Source: Flavobacterium tiangeerense | Lineage (GTDB): Bacteria > Bacteroidota > Bacteroidia > Flavobacteriales > Flavobacteriaceae | DNA: 64,000 nucleotides | NCBI RefSeq assembly: GCF_007830355.1 | Contig: NZ_VLKO01000003.1 | Span: 248,231 to 312,230, forward strand | Reading direction: 5' to 3' | In this document: in pieces, positions 49,990 to 57,927 of the stretch | How positions within the stretch are numbered: the first letter of the stretch is position 1 | How the letters are laid out: each line of letters starts with the position of its first letter | The notes under the pieces: model-generated | What the model was told of the DNA's origin: nothing | The model's input: only the letters and a program-made list of their open reading frames with translations | Databases searched by the model: none | Translations under genes and position numbers: made by a program

Positions 49990-51888
49990 ATGAGCGATGC
50001 TTTACAACATGAATGTGGAATAGCTTTAATTAGATTACTTAAACCGCTTGAATATTATAAAGAGAAATATGGAACCGCATTTTACGGAATCCAGAAAATG
50101 TATCTTTTGATGGAAAAGCAACACAACCGAGGTCAAGATGGTGCTGGTTTTGCAAGTATTAAACTAGATGTAGAACCTGGTGAACGGTACATCAGTCGTG
50201 TACGATCAAATCATGCGCAGCCTATTCAAGATGTCTTTAAACAAATAAACGACAGAATAAACGAAGAAATGGCAGCGCACCCTGAGTATGCTGATGATGT
50301 GGCTTTACAAAAACAAAAGTTACCGTACCTTGGTGAATTGTTCTTGGGACATGTGCGTTATGGAACTTTTGGTAAAAATAGTATTGAAAGTGTTCACCCA
50401 TTTTTACGTCAGAATAACTGGATGCACCGTAACTTGATCTTAGCAGGAAACTTTAATATGACAAATGTTAAAGAGCTTTTTCAGAATTTAATAGATCTAG
50501 GACAGCATCCAAAAGAAATGGCTGATACTGTGACCGTAATGGAAAAAATAGGTCATTTTCTTGATAATGCAGTTACAGATTTGTATCAAGATTGCAAAAA
50601 CGAAGGATTGAGTAAGAGAGAGGCATCACCTGTAATTGCGGAACGATTAGATGTCGCTAAGATTTTAGCACGCGCAGCTAAAAATCTAGATGGAGGATAC
50701 GCCATGGCTGGACTTTTAGGTCACGGTGATTCTTTTGTATTTAGAGATCCTGCTGGTATTAGACCTGCATATTTTTATCAAGATGATGAAATTGTGGTAG
50801 TAGCATCAGAACGACCAGTTATTCAAACCGTGTTTAATGTTCCCTTTGAGTCTGTACAAGAAATCGAGCCAGGAAATGCCCTGATTATTAAAAAAAATGG
50901 TACGATTTCTATGAAAGAAATTTTACCTCCAACGGTTAAAAAAGCATGTTCTTTTGAGCGCATTTATTTTTCAAGAGGTAGCGATGCCGAAATTTACCAA
51001 GAAAGAAAAACTCTAGGAAGATTAATCTTGCCAGCAGTTTTAAAATCCATAGATGAGGATACTGACAATACCGTTTTCTCTTATATACCCAATACGGCTG
51101 AAACCTCGTTTTACGGATTAGTAGAGGCCGCTCAGGATTTTTTAAATCAAAGGAAAAATAATTTCATCTTAGAAAATAGAAATAATTTAACTAAGGAAAC
51201 GTTACAGGAGTTGCTTTCGGTTAAAATACGTACTGAGAAAGTAGCTATAAAGGATGCAAAATTAAGAACTTTTATTACTGAGGATAGTAGTCGTGATGAT
51301 CTTGTAGCGCATGTATATGATGTAACGTATGGTGTGATTAAACCCACAGACAACTTGGTTATTATTGATGATAGTATTGTAAGAGGTACTACTTTAAAAA
51401 TGAGTATCATCAAAATGATGGATCGTTTGAATCCAAAACGAATTGTAATTGTTTCATCGGCTCCGCAAATTCGTTATCCTGATTGTTACGGTATTGATAT
51501 GGCGAAACTAGAGGGATTAGTGGCTTTTAGAGCTGCTCTTGAGTTACTTAAAGAAAGGAATTTATATCATATTATAGATGAAGTGTATGCTAAATGTAAA
51601 GCACAAGAAAATTATAAAGATAATGATGTTGTGAATTATGTAACGGCTGTTTATGCTCCTTTTGAAGCTCAAGAGATTTCAGATAAAATTGCTGAAATGT
51701 TAAGTTCATCAGAAATAAAAGCCGAAGTGAAAATTATCTTTCAAACCGTTGAAGATTTACATATAGCTTGTCCAAAAAATTTAGGGGATTGGTACTTTAC
51801 TGGGGATTATCCAACTCCAGGAGGGAATAGGGTAGTGAACCGCGCTTTTATGAATTTTTATGAAGGTAAAGATGCACGAGCATATTAG
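49990..51888 (+). CDS. purF: Amidophosphoribosyltransferase (PurF-like, long form)
   Basis: A 632-residue enzyme with an N-terminal Ntn glutamine-amidotransferase domain (probable nucleophile in HECGIALI, Cys9 after processing; RGQDGAGFASI; LGHVRYGTFG) and a C-terminal phosphoribosyltransferase domain with the PRPP loop VIIDDSIVRGTTLK. It would make 5-phosphoribosylamine, the first step of purine synthesis. It is over 100 residues longer than E. coli PurF, with an extra segment between the domains. Bacteroidota often have two PurF-like genes, so whether this is the main enzyme is uncertain. A TACTTTTG box lies at 49917-49924. Confidence 0.85.
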   Translation: MSDALQHECGIALIRLLKPLEYYKEKYGTAFYGIQKMYLLMEKQHNRGQDGAGFASIKLDVEPGERYISRVRSNHAQPIQDVFKQINDRINEEMAAHPEYADDVALQKQKLPYLGELFLGHVRYGTFGKNSIESVHPFLRQNNWMHRNLILAGNFNMTNVKELFQNLIDLGQHPKEMADTVTVMEKIGHFLDNAVTDLYQDCKNEGLSKREASPVIAERLDVAKILARAAKNLDGGYAMAGLLGHGDSFVFRDPAGIRPAYFYQDDEIVVVASERPVIQTVFNVPFESVQEIEPGNALIIKKNGTISMKEILPPTVKKACSFERIYFSRGSDAEIYQERKTLGRLILPAVLKSIDEDTDNTVFSYIPNTAETSFYGLVEAAQDFLNQRKNNFILENRNNLTKETLQELLSVKIRTEKVAIKDAKLRTFITEDSSRDDLVAHVYDVTYGVIKPTDNLVIIDDSIVRGTTLKMSIIKMMDRLNPKRIVIVSSAPQIRYPDCYGIDMAKLEGLVAFRAALELLKERNLYHIIDEVYAKCKAQENYKDNDVVNYVTAVYAPFEAQEISDKIAEMLSSSEIKAEVKIIFQTVEDLHIACPKNLGDWYFTGDYPTPGGNRVVNRAFMNFYEGKDARAY

Positions 51889-52017
51889 AAATAAGAATAA
51901 AAGAGGTTTTAATCGATTTTATAAGTTGTTCATCTAATTTATTTGACTAAACAATATAAAATATATATATTTATATCACCATAATATTAGTAGGTTAAAT
52001 TTATGGTAGATTTGGGG

Positions 52018-52150
52018 CAAAAAGGGTGGAAGCAATTCCACCTTTTTTATTGGAATAAAGTTAGGGAAGAAATTATAATAAAGAGGAAAGAATAAAGAAA
52101 ATAGACTAAAGAAAAAAGACGAATAAGCCAAGTGTTTGTTCGTCTTTTTT
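52018..52150. terminator. Terminator hairpins after purF
   Basis: GGTGGAA/TTCCACC (52025-52031 and 52036-52042) with A and T flanks ends purF. A second hairpin, AAAAAGACGAA/TTCGTCTTTTT (52113-52123 and 52139-52149), is bidirectional. The rest of 51889-52243 is AT-rich with no gene that I can support. Confidence 0.75.
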
Positions 52151-52177
52151 AATAAGGAATAGTAATACTTTTTTAGA

Positions 52178-52218
52178 TAAAAAAAATAGACAAACAACTT
52201 TTAAGTCATTTGTCTATT
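52178..52218 (-). terminator. Terminator after superoxide dismutase (reverse strand)
   Basis: AATAGACAAA (52185-52194) pairs with TTTGTCTATT (52209-52218); on the reverse strand a T run follows. Confidence 0.8.
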
Positions 52219-52243
52219 CTCTATATTCTAATCTCTTAAAAGA

Positions 52244-52852
52244 TTATTTCTCTAAAGCATATCTTCTGGAAACTTCAGTCCAGTTGATTACGTTGAAAAA
52301 TGCTTCAATATAATCAGGTCTTCTGTTTTGGTAGTTTAAGTAGTAAGCATGCTCCCAAACGTCCATTGCTAAAATAGGTGTTCCGCCACAACCTACACCT
52401 GGCATTAATGGATTATCTTGGTTTGGTGTACCACAAACTTCTACTTTTCCGCCTTTTTGTACACAAAGCCAAGCCCATCCTGAACCAAATTGTGTAGCCC
52501 CAGCTTTGCTAAAACTTGCTTTGAATTCTTCAAATGTTCCAAAAGCGGTTTCAATTGCAGCAAGTAAATCTCCTGTTGGTAACCCACCACCATTAGGTGT
52601 CATCACTGTCCAAAATAAGTTATGGTTGTAAAATCCACCACCGTTATTGCGTACTGCAGCGTTTTTTAAATCAAGATTGATCAAGATATTTTCAATGGTT
52701 TTACCTTCCATGTCAGTACCTGCAATAGCTGCATTTAGATTGGTTGTGTAAGCATTATGATGTTTAGAATGGTGTATTTCCATTGTTCTAGCATCAATAT
52801 GTGGTTCTAATGCATCGTATGCATAAGGTAATTGTGGTAATTCAAAAGCCAT
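52244..52852 (-). CDS. Superoxide dismutase, Fe/Mn type
   Basis: A 202-residue dimeric superoxide dismutase. Metal ligands appear in the usual order: His in [17 protein letters not shown], His in [12 protein letters not shown], then Asp and His in [11 protein letters not shown]. The C-terminal [12 protein letters not shown] segment is standard. Iron and manganese forms cannot be told apart safely by eye, so no gene symbol is given. A -7 box (TAAATTTG, reverse strand 52896-52889) lies upstream. It protects the cytosol from superoxide. Confidence 0.94.
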   Translation of the reverse strand: MAFELPQLPYAYDALEPHIDARTMEIHHSKHHNAYTTNLNAAIAGTDMEGKTIENILINLDLKNAAVRNNGGGFYNHNLFWTVMTPNGGGLPTGDLLAAIETAFGTFEEFKASFSKAGATQFGSGWAWLCVQKGGKVEVCGTPNQDNPLMPGVGCGGTPILAMDVWEHAYYLNYQNRRPDYIEAFFNVINWTEVSRRYALEK

Positions 52853-53171
52853 GATATAATTGTTTTATAAGTGAATTAATATATTATTCAAATTTAAACA
52901 TTAAAGTTTGGAAACGGAAATTCTATTTCGTTATAATTTCATTAAATTAATTTATTAAGTACTATATTGCTGTGTAAGTAGTAATAAATCAATGTTTTAC
53001 AGGTGTTCGTAAAGGCGCTGAAGGTAATTGTTGATTAAAATGTTTAAAATGTGTTATTTATAGGTGGTACTATTTTTATTCCATTAAAGACTAAAAATAT
53101 ATCTAATAGGGTAAGTATTTAATTTTCAAATGTGGATTTTAAACCCTAGATAAATTAGCGCTAAGATTGAT
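52853..53171. other. AT-rich intergenic region with no gene
   Basis: Apart from the superoxide-dismutase -7 box TAAATTTG (52896-52889, reverse strand), no open frame, terminator or repeat stands out. Confidence 0.6.
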
Positions 53172-53855
53172 TTAGGATTGCGCCATAGCCATACAAACAA
53201 TACTTATTTTGGCTCCAGGAATTTTCAACAAAGCTCTTGAGCATGCCTCAAGTGTGGCTCCAGTTGTAATCACATCATCAATTAGTAGAAAGTGCTTGTT
53301 GTGATCTTTTTCATCAAATACAACATCAAACACGCTTTCTATACCCTCAGTACGACCTAATAAGTTTTTTTTTGATTGTGTTTTTGAGTATATATTTCTG
53401 TGTAAAATAGTATCGTTGTAACTAATTTTTAAGTTTGATGAAAGTGCTTTCCCAAACGTAGTAACTTGATTATAACCCCTTTCTCTAAGTTTTTTCGGGT
53501 GTAAAGGAACAGGTATAATGGCATCTACATCTTGTAGAGCTTCAACTGTTTTTAATTCATGTGCATACCAATCCCCTATTAGCGTTCCTACTTTTTCATG
53601 ACCCTTGTATTTCAAGTTGTGAATGATTTGCTGTACAATGCCTTTTTTTCTAAAATAAAATAAAGCTGATGCATGAATTACAGGAATTCGTCCATAGAAT
53701 TTTTTGAACGCTTCATTGTTTTCCATCAAATGATGATTTGTCAAGGGAATGTTGTGTCTGCAAAGGGTACAAATCACTAATTCATTGGCAACCAAAAAAG
53801 AATCGCACCCTGAACAAACTTTTGGAAAAAAGAGATTTATAAAGCTTTCAAACAT
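53172..53855 (-). CDS. ComF-family phosphoribosyltransferase-like protein
   Basis: A 227-residue ComF/GntX-type protein. The N-terminal four-cysteine zinc motif (CSGCDSFL and CTLCRHNI) is followed by a phosphoribosyltransferase-like domain (YKGHEKVGTLIGDW; loop FLLIDDVITTGATLEAC). ComF takes part in DNA uptake in naturally competent bacteria. In others the role is unknown, so competence is not inferred here. The gene is alone on this strand, upstream of glyS on the other. Confidence 0.88.
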   Translation of the reverse strand: MFESFINLFFPKVCSGCDSFLVANELVICTLCRHNIPLTNHHLMENNEAFKKFYGRIPVIHASALFYFRKKGIVQQIIHNLKYKGHEKVGTLIGDWYAHELKTVEALQDVDAIIPVPLHPKKLRERGYNQVTTFGKALSSNLKISYNDTILHRNIYSKTQSKKNLLGRTEGIESVFDVVFDEKDHNKHFLLIDDVITTGATLEACSRALLKIPGAKISIVCMAMAQS

Positions 53856-53937
53856 ATAATCAGGTATTTATTGATAAAAATAAACAAATCAATGGTCCAT
53901 TGACTCATAATTTTCTTTTTTTTAAGTTCACTTTTTA

Positions 53938-53945
53938 TATTTTTG
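53938..53945 (+). promoter_or_regulatory. -7 promoter box for glyS
   Basis: TATTTTTG ends 7 bases before the glyS ATG, so the transcript has almost no leader. No good -33 TTG is seen at the usual spacing. Confidence 0.5.
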
Positions 53946-53952
53946 CAGTACT

Positions 53953-55494
53953 ATGGCAAAACAAGAAGATTTATTTAAGAATGTAGTTTCGCATGCAAAA
54001 GAGTACGGATTTATTTTTCCGTCAAGCGAAATCTACGATGGTTTAAGTGCAGTCTATGACTATGCACAAAACGGAGTAGAATTAAAAAAGAACATACGCG
54101 AGTACTGGTGGAAAGCAATGGTGCAAATGAACGAGAATATTGTAGGCCTTGATGCTGCAATATTGATGCATCCTACCACCTGGAAAGCCTCAGGTCACGT
54201 TGATGCCTTTAACGATCCTTTGATTGATAATAAAGATTCTAAACGTAGATATAGAGCCGATGTTTTAATAGAAGATTATGCCGAAAAATTAAATTTAAAG
54301 GCAAAAAAAGAAATCGAAAAAGCAAAAGTTCGTTTTGGAGACGCTTTCAATGAGCAAGAATTCATTACGACTAATGCTAGAGTGGTTGAATATTTAGCCA
54401 AAGAAAGAGAAATTCTAGAAAGAATGGGCCGTTCTTTGGGCAATGGCGATCTTGAAGATGTCAAAGCTTTGATAGAAGAATTAGAAATTGCTTGTCCAGA
54501 ATCTGGTTCTCGTAATTGGACCGAAGTGCGTCAATTCAACTTGATGTTTGGTACTAAATTAGGGGCCTCAGCAGATACGGCAATGGATTTATACTTGCGT
54601 CCAGAAACTGCTCAAGGTATTTTTGTAAACTTCTTAAATGTGCAAAAATCTGGACGAATGAAAGTTCCTTTTGGAATTGCACAAACCGGAAAAGCGTTTA
54701 GAAACGAAATCGTAGCGAGACAATTCATTTTCCGTATGCGTGAGTTTGAACAAATGGAGATGCAATTTTTTGTACGTCCAGGCGAAGAAATGAAGCATTA
54801 TGAATTTTGGAAAGAAGCCCGACTAAAATGGCATTTATCTCTAGGTTTAGGGAAAGAAAGATACCGTTTTCACGATCACGAAAAACTAGCACATTACGCT
54901 AATGCTGCTGCTGATATAGAATTTGATTTTCCTTTTGGATTCAAAGAATTAGAAGGAATTCACTCTAGAACTGATTTCGATTTGAAAGCACATGAGCAAT
55001 TTTCAGGTAGAAAATTACAGTATTTTGACGCTGAATTGAACCAGAATTATGTGCCTTATGTGGTAGAAACCTCAGTTGGTTTAGACAGAATGTTCTTAGC
55101 AGTCTTTGCAACTTCGTTAAAAGAAGAAACGCTTGAAGATGGATCTACTAGAACAGTGCTGAAATTACCTTCAGTACTTGCTCCTACAAAAGCAGCTATT
55201 TTACCATTAGTTAAAAAAGACGGATTGCCAGAAATCGCTAGACAAATTATTGAAGATTTGAAATGGGATTTCAGTGTATCGTATGATGAAAAAGATGCGG
55301 TAGGGAGACGTTATAGAAGACAAGATGCATTAGGCACACCATTTTGTATAACAGTAGATCATCAAACTATTGAAGATCAAACGGTAACCATACGTCATAG
55401 AGATACTATGAAACAAGATCGTGTGGCTATTGCGGATTTAAAAGCCATTATTGAAAATGAAGTTTCAATGAAAAACTGGTTGATGAAAATGTAA
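53953..55494 (+). CDS. glyS: Glycine--tRNA ligase (dimeric alpha2 type)
   Basis: A 513-residue class II aminoacyl-tRNA synthetase of the alpha2 (eukaryote-like) type, which charges tRNA-Gly. Class II motif 2 is FRNEIVARQFIFRMREFEQ and motif 3 is VETSVGLDRMFLAVF. The N-terminal insertion and the C-terminal anticodon-binding domain (APTKAAILPLVKKDGLPEIA) match the family. Transcription seems to start within a few bases of the ATG. A bidirectional terminator follows. Confidence 0.94.
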   Translation: MAKQEDLFKNVVSHAKEYGFIFPSSEIYDGLSAVYDYAQNGVELKKNIREYWWKAMVQMNENIVGLDAAILMHPTTWKASGHVDAFNDPLIDNKDSKRRYRADVLIEDYAEKLNLKAKKEIEKAKVRFGDAFNEQEFITTNARVVEYLAKEREILERMGRSLGNGDLEDVKALIEELEIACPESGSRNWTEVRQFNLMFGTKLGASADTAMDLYLRPETAQGIFVNFLNVQKSGRMKVPFGIAQTGKAFRNEIVARQFIFRMREFEQMEMQFFVRPGEEMKHYEFWKEARLKWHLSLGLGKERYRFHDHEKLAHYANAAADIEFDFPFGFKELEGIHSRTDFDLKAHEQFSGRKLQYFDAELNQNYVPYVVETSVGLDRMFLAVFATSLKEETLEDGSTRTVLKLPSVLAPTKAAILPLVKKDGLPEIARQIIEDLKWDFSVSYDEKDAVGRRYRRQDALGTPFCITVDHQTIEDQTVTIRHRDTMKQDRVAIADLKAIIENEVSMKNWLMKM

Positions 55495-55512
55495 TACACG
55501 ATAATTATAGTA

Positions 55513-55546
55513 TAAAAAAAGCTTCTCGATTGAGAAGCTTTTTTGC
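55513..55546. terminator. Bidirectional terminator
   Basis: AAGCTTCTC (55519-55527) pairs with GAGAAGCTT (55532-55540), with A and T runs outside, between convergent genes. Confidence 0.88.
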
Positions 55547-56066
55547 TTAGAAACGGTAACCGAGTGTTATACCACCACGCGGAACAACATCATAAACGTT
55601 ATTGTTAAATAAATTTCGACCTACTCCTGCATTGATTTCAAAGACAAAGCCACGTTTGTGCACCCACTTTGACCCAAGACCAAAACCTAAGGCAAAATCA
55701 GTGAGCCTTTTTTCTCGTACGTTATAATTTTGACCATCATAATAGAAATTTGATTCTACCTCAGAATTTATCATACCAAATCCTTCTACAAAGAATCCAG
55801 CAGCTGGTTTTTTTCCAAAATAAGCACGGTAATATGGGGTTACATAATAAAAAGAATTAACATCTTCTCTTTTTCCATAAAAAAAAAGATATACCAACAC
55901 CTGAATCCTCTGTGATCAGCCGTTCATATGTTATTTCTACAATACCCGCTATTAGTAATACAGCATTTCCTTTAATTTCATTTTTCTTGAAGGTTGAAAC
56001 TTCTTTTTCTTGGCTAAACGCTATACAGCAGTAAAATAAACATAATAAAGTAGTTATTTTTCTCAT
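55547..56066 (-). pseudogene. Beta-barrel surface protein with a frameshift at a T9 run
   Basis: Two overlapping frames on this strand together make one protein of about 170 residues. The first (56066 down to 55857) begins with a signal peptide and runs to EDSGVGISFF, then falls out of frame to a stop. The second continues with FFYGKREDVNSFYYVTPYYRAYFGKKPAAGFFVEGFGM to the barrel-like end GITLGYRF. The break lies in a run of nine T (55887-55879); eight T would read GVGISFFYGKRED in one frame. It could be an inactive gene, a slippage-controlled (phase-variable) gene, or a sequencing error. The family resembles small DUF3575-like outer-membrane proteins. Confidence 0.7.
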
Positions 56067-56263
56067 GATTTTTTTTGATAAAAGTAAGATAAATTTTAAT
56101 TAAAAATTATTTTCACTAAAATATTTTAGAAAAGAGATATTTATTTTCCCCATAAATTTTGAGTATAAATCTTAGAATCATAACTAGTAGTATCGTATTG
56201 TAGAATAATTCAAAAAAAAATAAAACGTTATATTGTAAAGTTTTTCAATGAGGAAAATGTTTT

Positions 56264-56295
56264 TTGAACTTGGTATAGGATATTTTATACTTTTG
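56264..56295 (+). promoter_or_regulatory. Promoter of the LytTR regulator
   Basis: TTG at 56264-56266 and TACTTTTG at 56288-56295, spaced by 21 bases. Confidence 0.65.
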
Positions 56296-56377
56296 TTTTT
56301 AATTGTCGTTTAAAATACCACTTTTGAAAGTGCTGAAAATATTGAATTGTAGAGGATTATCAATTACAAACCCAAAA

Positions 56378-57181
56378 ATGCCATATAAATACATAATTAT
56401 AGATGACGACCCAGAAAGTCTCTTGCAAACTAAATTGGTTGCAGATGGATTTCAGGAACTTTGCTATGTGGGTTCCTCCTATAATGCCACTGACGGCTTA
56501 GATCTTGTATTAGAGTGCAAACCCGATATTATTTTTATAGAAATAGACCCAAAAGACTGCAAATCAAATTTGGCGTTGCATTTTATAGATTGCCTTTATA
56601 AATATTTGAGTGTCATGCCCATTTTTGTAGTTACTACTCGTGATAAAAAACTGGCGTATGACTCTTTTCAATATGGTGTTAGGGAATATTTGATCAAACC
56701 TATTGAGCCTTCTACTATTGTAAAATTTTTGTTGAGGTTAAATAAAAAAATAGAAAAGGAAGGAATTACAAATGAGATTGCAACATTTCACCATCAGCAG
56801 TTCCCTGTAGTAAGTTCAGTATCTGAAGTTCAATCCTTGCGTTTGTGTATTAAATCCTATGGTGACTACCGGTACATTGATGCAAAAGACATCTGTTTCC
56901 TAAAAGCAGATAATAATTCTACAGACATTCATTTGAACAATGGGGAACTAATAACGGCTTTTAAAACACTAAAATATTTTGAAACAGTTTTGTCTCAACC
57001 CTTCGCGAGGATTCATAAAAGTTACATCGTAAACAGAAACTACATTTCTAGAATTCACAGCGGGAATGCTCTTTGCTATATAAAAAACTCCAACGCACGC
57101 ATACCTTATTCTAAAATGTACAAAGCGAATGTTGACCAAATTATCACTGATTTTGCAAACGGGAATTATTTAGAAATATAA
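56378..57181 (+). CDS. LytTR-family response regulator with a Glu at the phosphoacceptor site
   Basis: A 267-residue regulator with an N-terminal receiver domain and a C-terminal LytTR DNA-binding domain (DYRYIDAKDICFLKADNN, HLNNGELITAFKTL, FARIHKSYIVNRNYISRI). The receiver has the acidic pair (IIIDDDP, residues 9-11), Thr in VVTTRDK and Lys in EYLIKPIEP. The phosphoacceptor Asp is replaced by Glu55 (PDIIFIEIDP). Glu there often mimics phosphorylation, so the protein may be constitutively active or uncoupled from a kinase. ATG 56378 starts the receiver domain exactly; an earlier TTG at 56303 is less likely. No kinase of the LytS type is adjacent. The peptide genes come next. Confidence 0.85.
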   Translation: MPYKYIIIDDDPESLLQTKLVADGFQELCYVGSSYNATDGLDLVLECKPDIIFIEIDPKDCKSNLALHFIDCLYKYLSVMPIFVVTTRDKKLAYDSFQYGVREYLIKPIEPSTIVKFLLRLNKKIEKEGITNEIATFHHQQFPVVSSVSEVQSLRLCIKSYGDYRYIDAKDICFLKADNNSTDIHLNNGELITAFKTLKYFETVLSQPFARIHKSYIVNRNYISRIHSGNALCYIKNSNARIPYSKMYKANVDQIITDFANGNYLEI

Positions 57182-57204
57182 ATTTCCACACTTTACCCAA
57201 GTTT

Positions 57205-57223
57205 CGTACCCGTACACTCGTAC
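57205..57223 (+). promoter_or_regulatory. Triple CGTAC motif upstream of the peptide genes
   Basis: Three CGTAC words (57205-57209, 57211-57215, 57219-57223) lie between the LytTR gene and the first peptide gene. They might be part of a regulator site. The evidence is weak. Confidence 0.25.
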
Positions 57224-57354
57224 ACAGACTTGTTCTACCATTAACCCATTTTTATTGATTGTTGTTTACTTTTTGTATAGTAGTTTTACCTCAAGATAAG
57301 CTGTTAATCAGCGCTGTAAAGAGTTAAAATAATATAAATATAAAACCCCAAATC

Positions 57355-57600
57355 ATGAAAAAATCAATTGCTACATTAGGATTATTCACGTTATTAATGG
57401 TACTTACTTCAGTAGAATCAAACGCGAAAATTACTCCATTAAGTAATAACAACGGACAAATTGAGATTTTGAATTTAAATACGATGAAGTTGGATATTAC
57501 TGGTAATGCTTCAGTTGGGGGAAACAAGAAAAACGATACGCCTCCTCCGACTGAACCTACTTTATTGGACAAAATATCTGATTGGTGGGATAGTTTATAA
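57355..57600 (+). CDS. Small secreted-type peptide precursor A (NASVGGNKKND family)
   Basis: An 81-residue precursor that I do not recognise as a named family. A signal peptide (basic start, hydrophobic core, end near ESNA) is followed by a short linker, then MKLDITGNASVGGNKKND at about residues 44-61. A 20-residue tail (TPPPTEP then TLLDKISDWWDSL) follows, which could form an amphipathic helix. The 11-residue motif is shared with the neighbour at the same residue positions. Gly-Gly in the motif resembles a processing site, but no peptidase or ABC exporter is adjacent. It lies between a LytTR regulator and a TPR histidine kinase. Confidence 0.75.
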   Translation: MKKSIATLGLFTLLMVLTSVESNAKITPLSNNNGQIEILNLNTMKLDITGNASVGGNKKNDTPPPTEPTLLDKISDWWDSL

Positions 57601-57638
57601 AAAGATATAGCAGATACAATTCTTTAAAAAAATTAATA

Positions 57639-57824
57639 ATGAAAAATACAATTATAACAACTGTTTTAATAGGATTAGTATTGGTGTTAACCTCCTTTAC
57701 CTTTAAGCAAGAATCTGCTCCATTAATAATGAATGCATCGAAAGTGATGACTTTTAAAATAGAAAACGTAAATATGGATCTTATCGCAAATGCATCTGTA
57801 GGAGGAAATAAAAAGAATGACTAG
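57639..57824 (+). CDS. Small secreted-type peptide precursor B (NASVGGNKKND family)
   Basis: A 61-residue precursor with a signal-like N-terminus (basic, then a hydrophobic run ending near SFTF), a variable middle, and MDLIANASVGGNKKND as the last 16 residues. It ends exactly where precursor A has its extra tail. The shared 11 residues (51-61) are coded with nine synonymous codon differences of eleven, so they are kept at the protein level. It follows precursor A by 38 bases and is probably on the same transcript. A terminator comes next. Confidence 0.75.
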   Translation: MKNTIITTVLIGLVLVLTSFTFKQESAPLIMNASKVMTFKIENVNMDLIANASVGGNKKND

Positions 57825-57848
57825 TACCTTGTACTGTTAAAATTTATC

Positions 57849-57881
57849 AAAGCTGTCAAATACATGACAGCTTTTTTTTTT
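57849..57881 (+). terminator. Terminator after the peptide genes
   Basis: AAAGCTGTCA (57849-57858) pairs with TGACAGCTTT (57865-57874) and is followed by a T run. Confidence 0.88.
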
Positions 57882-57907
57882 GACGACCATATAATTCCCT
57901 ATTTTTG
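57880..57907 (+). promoter_or_regulatory. Promoter of the TPR histidine kinase gene
   Basis: TTG at 57880-57882 and TATTTTTG at 57900-57907, spaced by exactly 17 bases, a strong match. The -33 element lies at the end of the terminator T run. Confidence 0.75.
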
Positions 57908-57927
57908 GTATTATAACTCATCGCCCA

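Noticed and set aside
57324..57572. Reverse-strand open frame across peptide precursor A
   Set aside because: The forward-strand precursor has a paralogue with synonymous codon changes, which proves the forward frame is the selected one.
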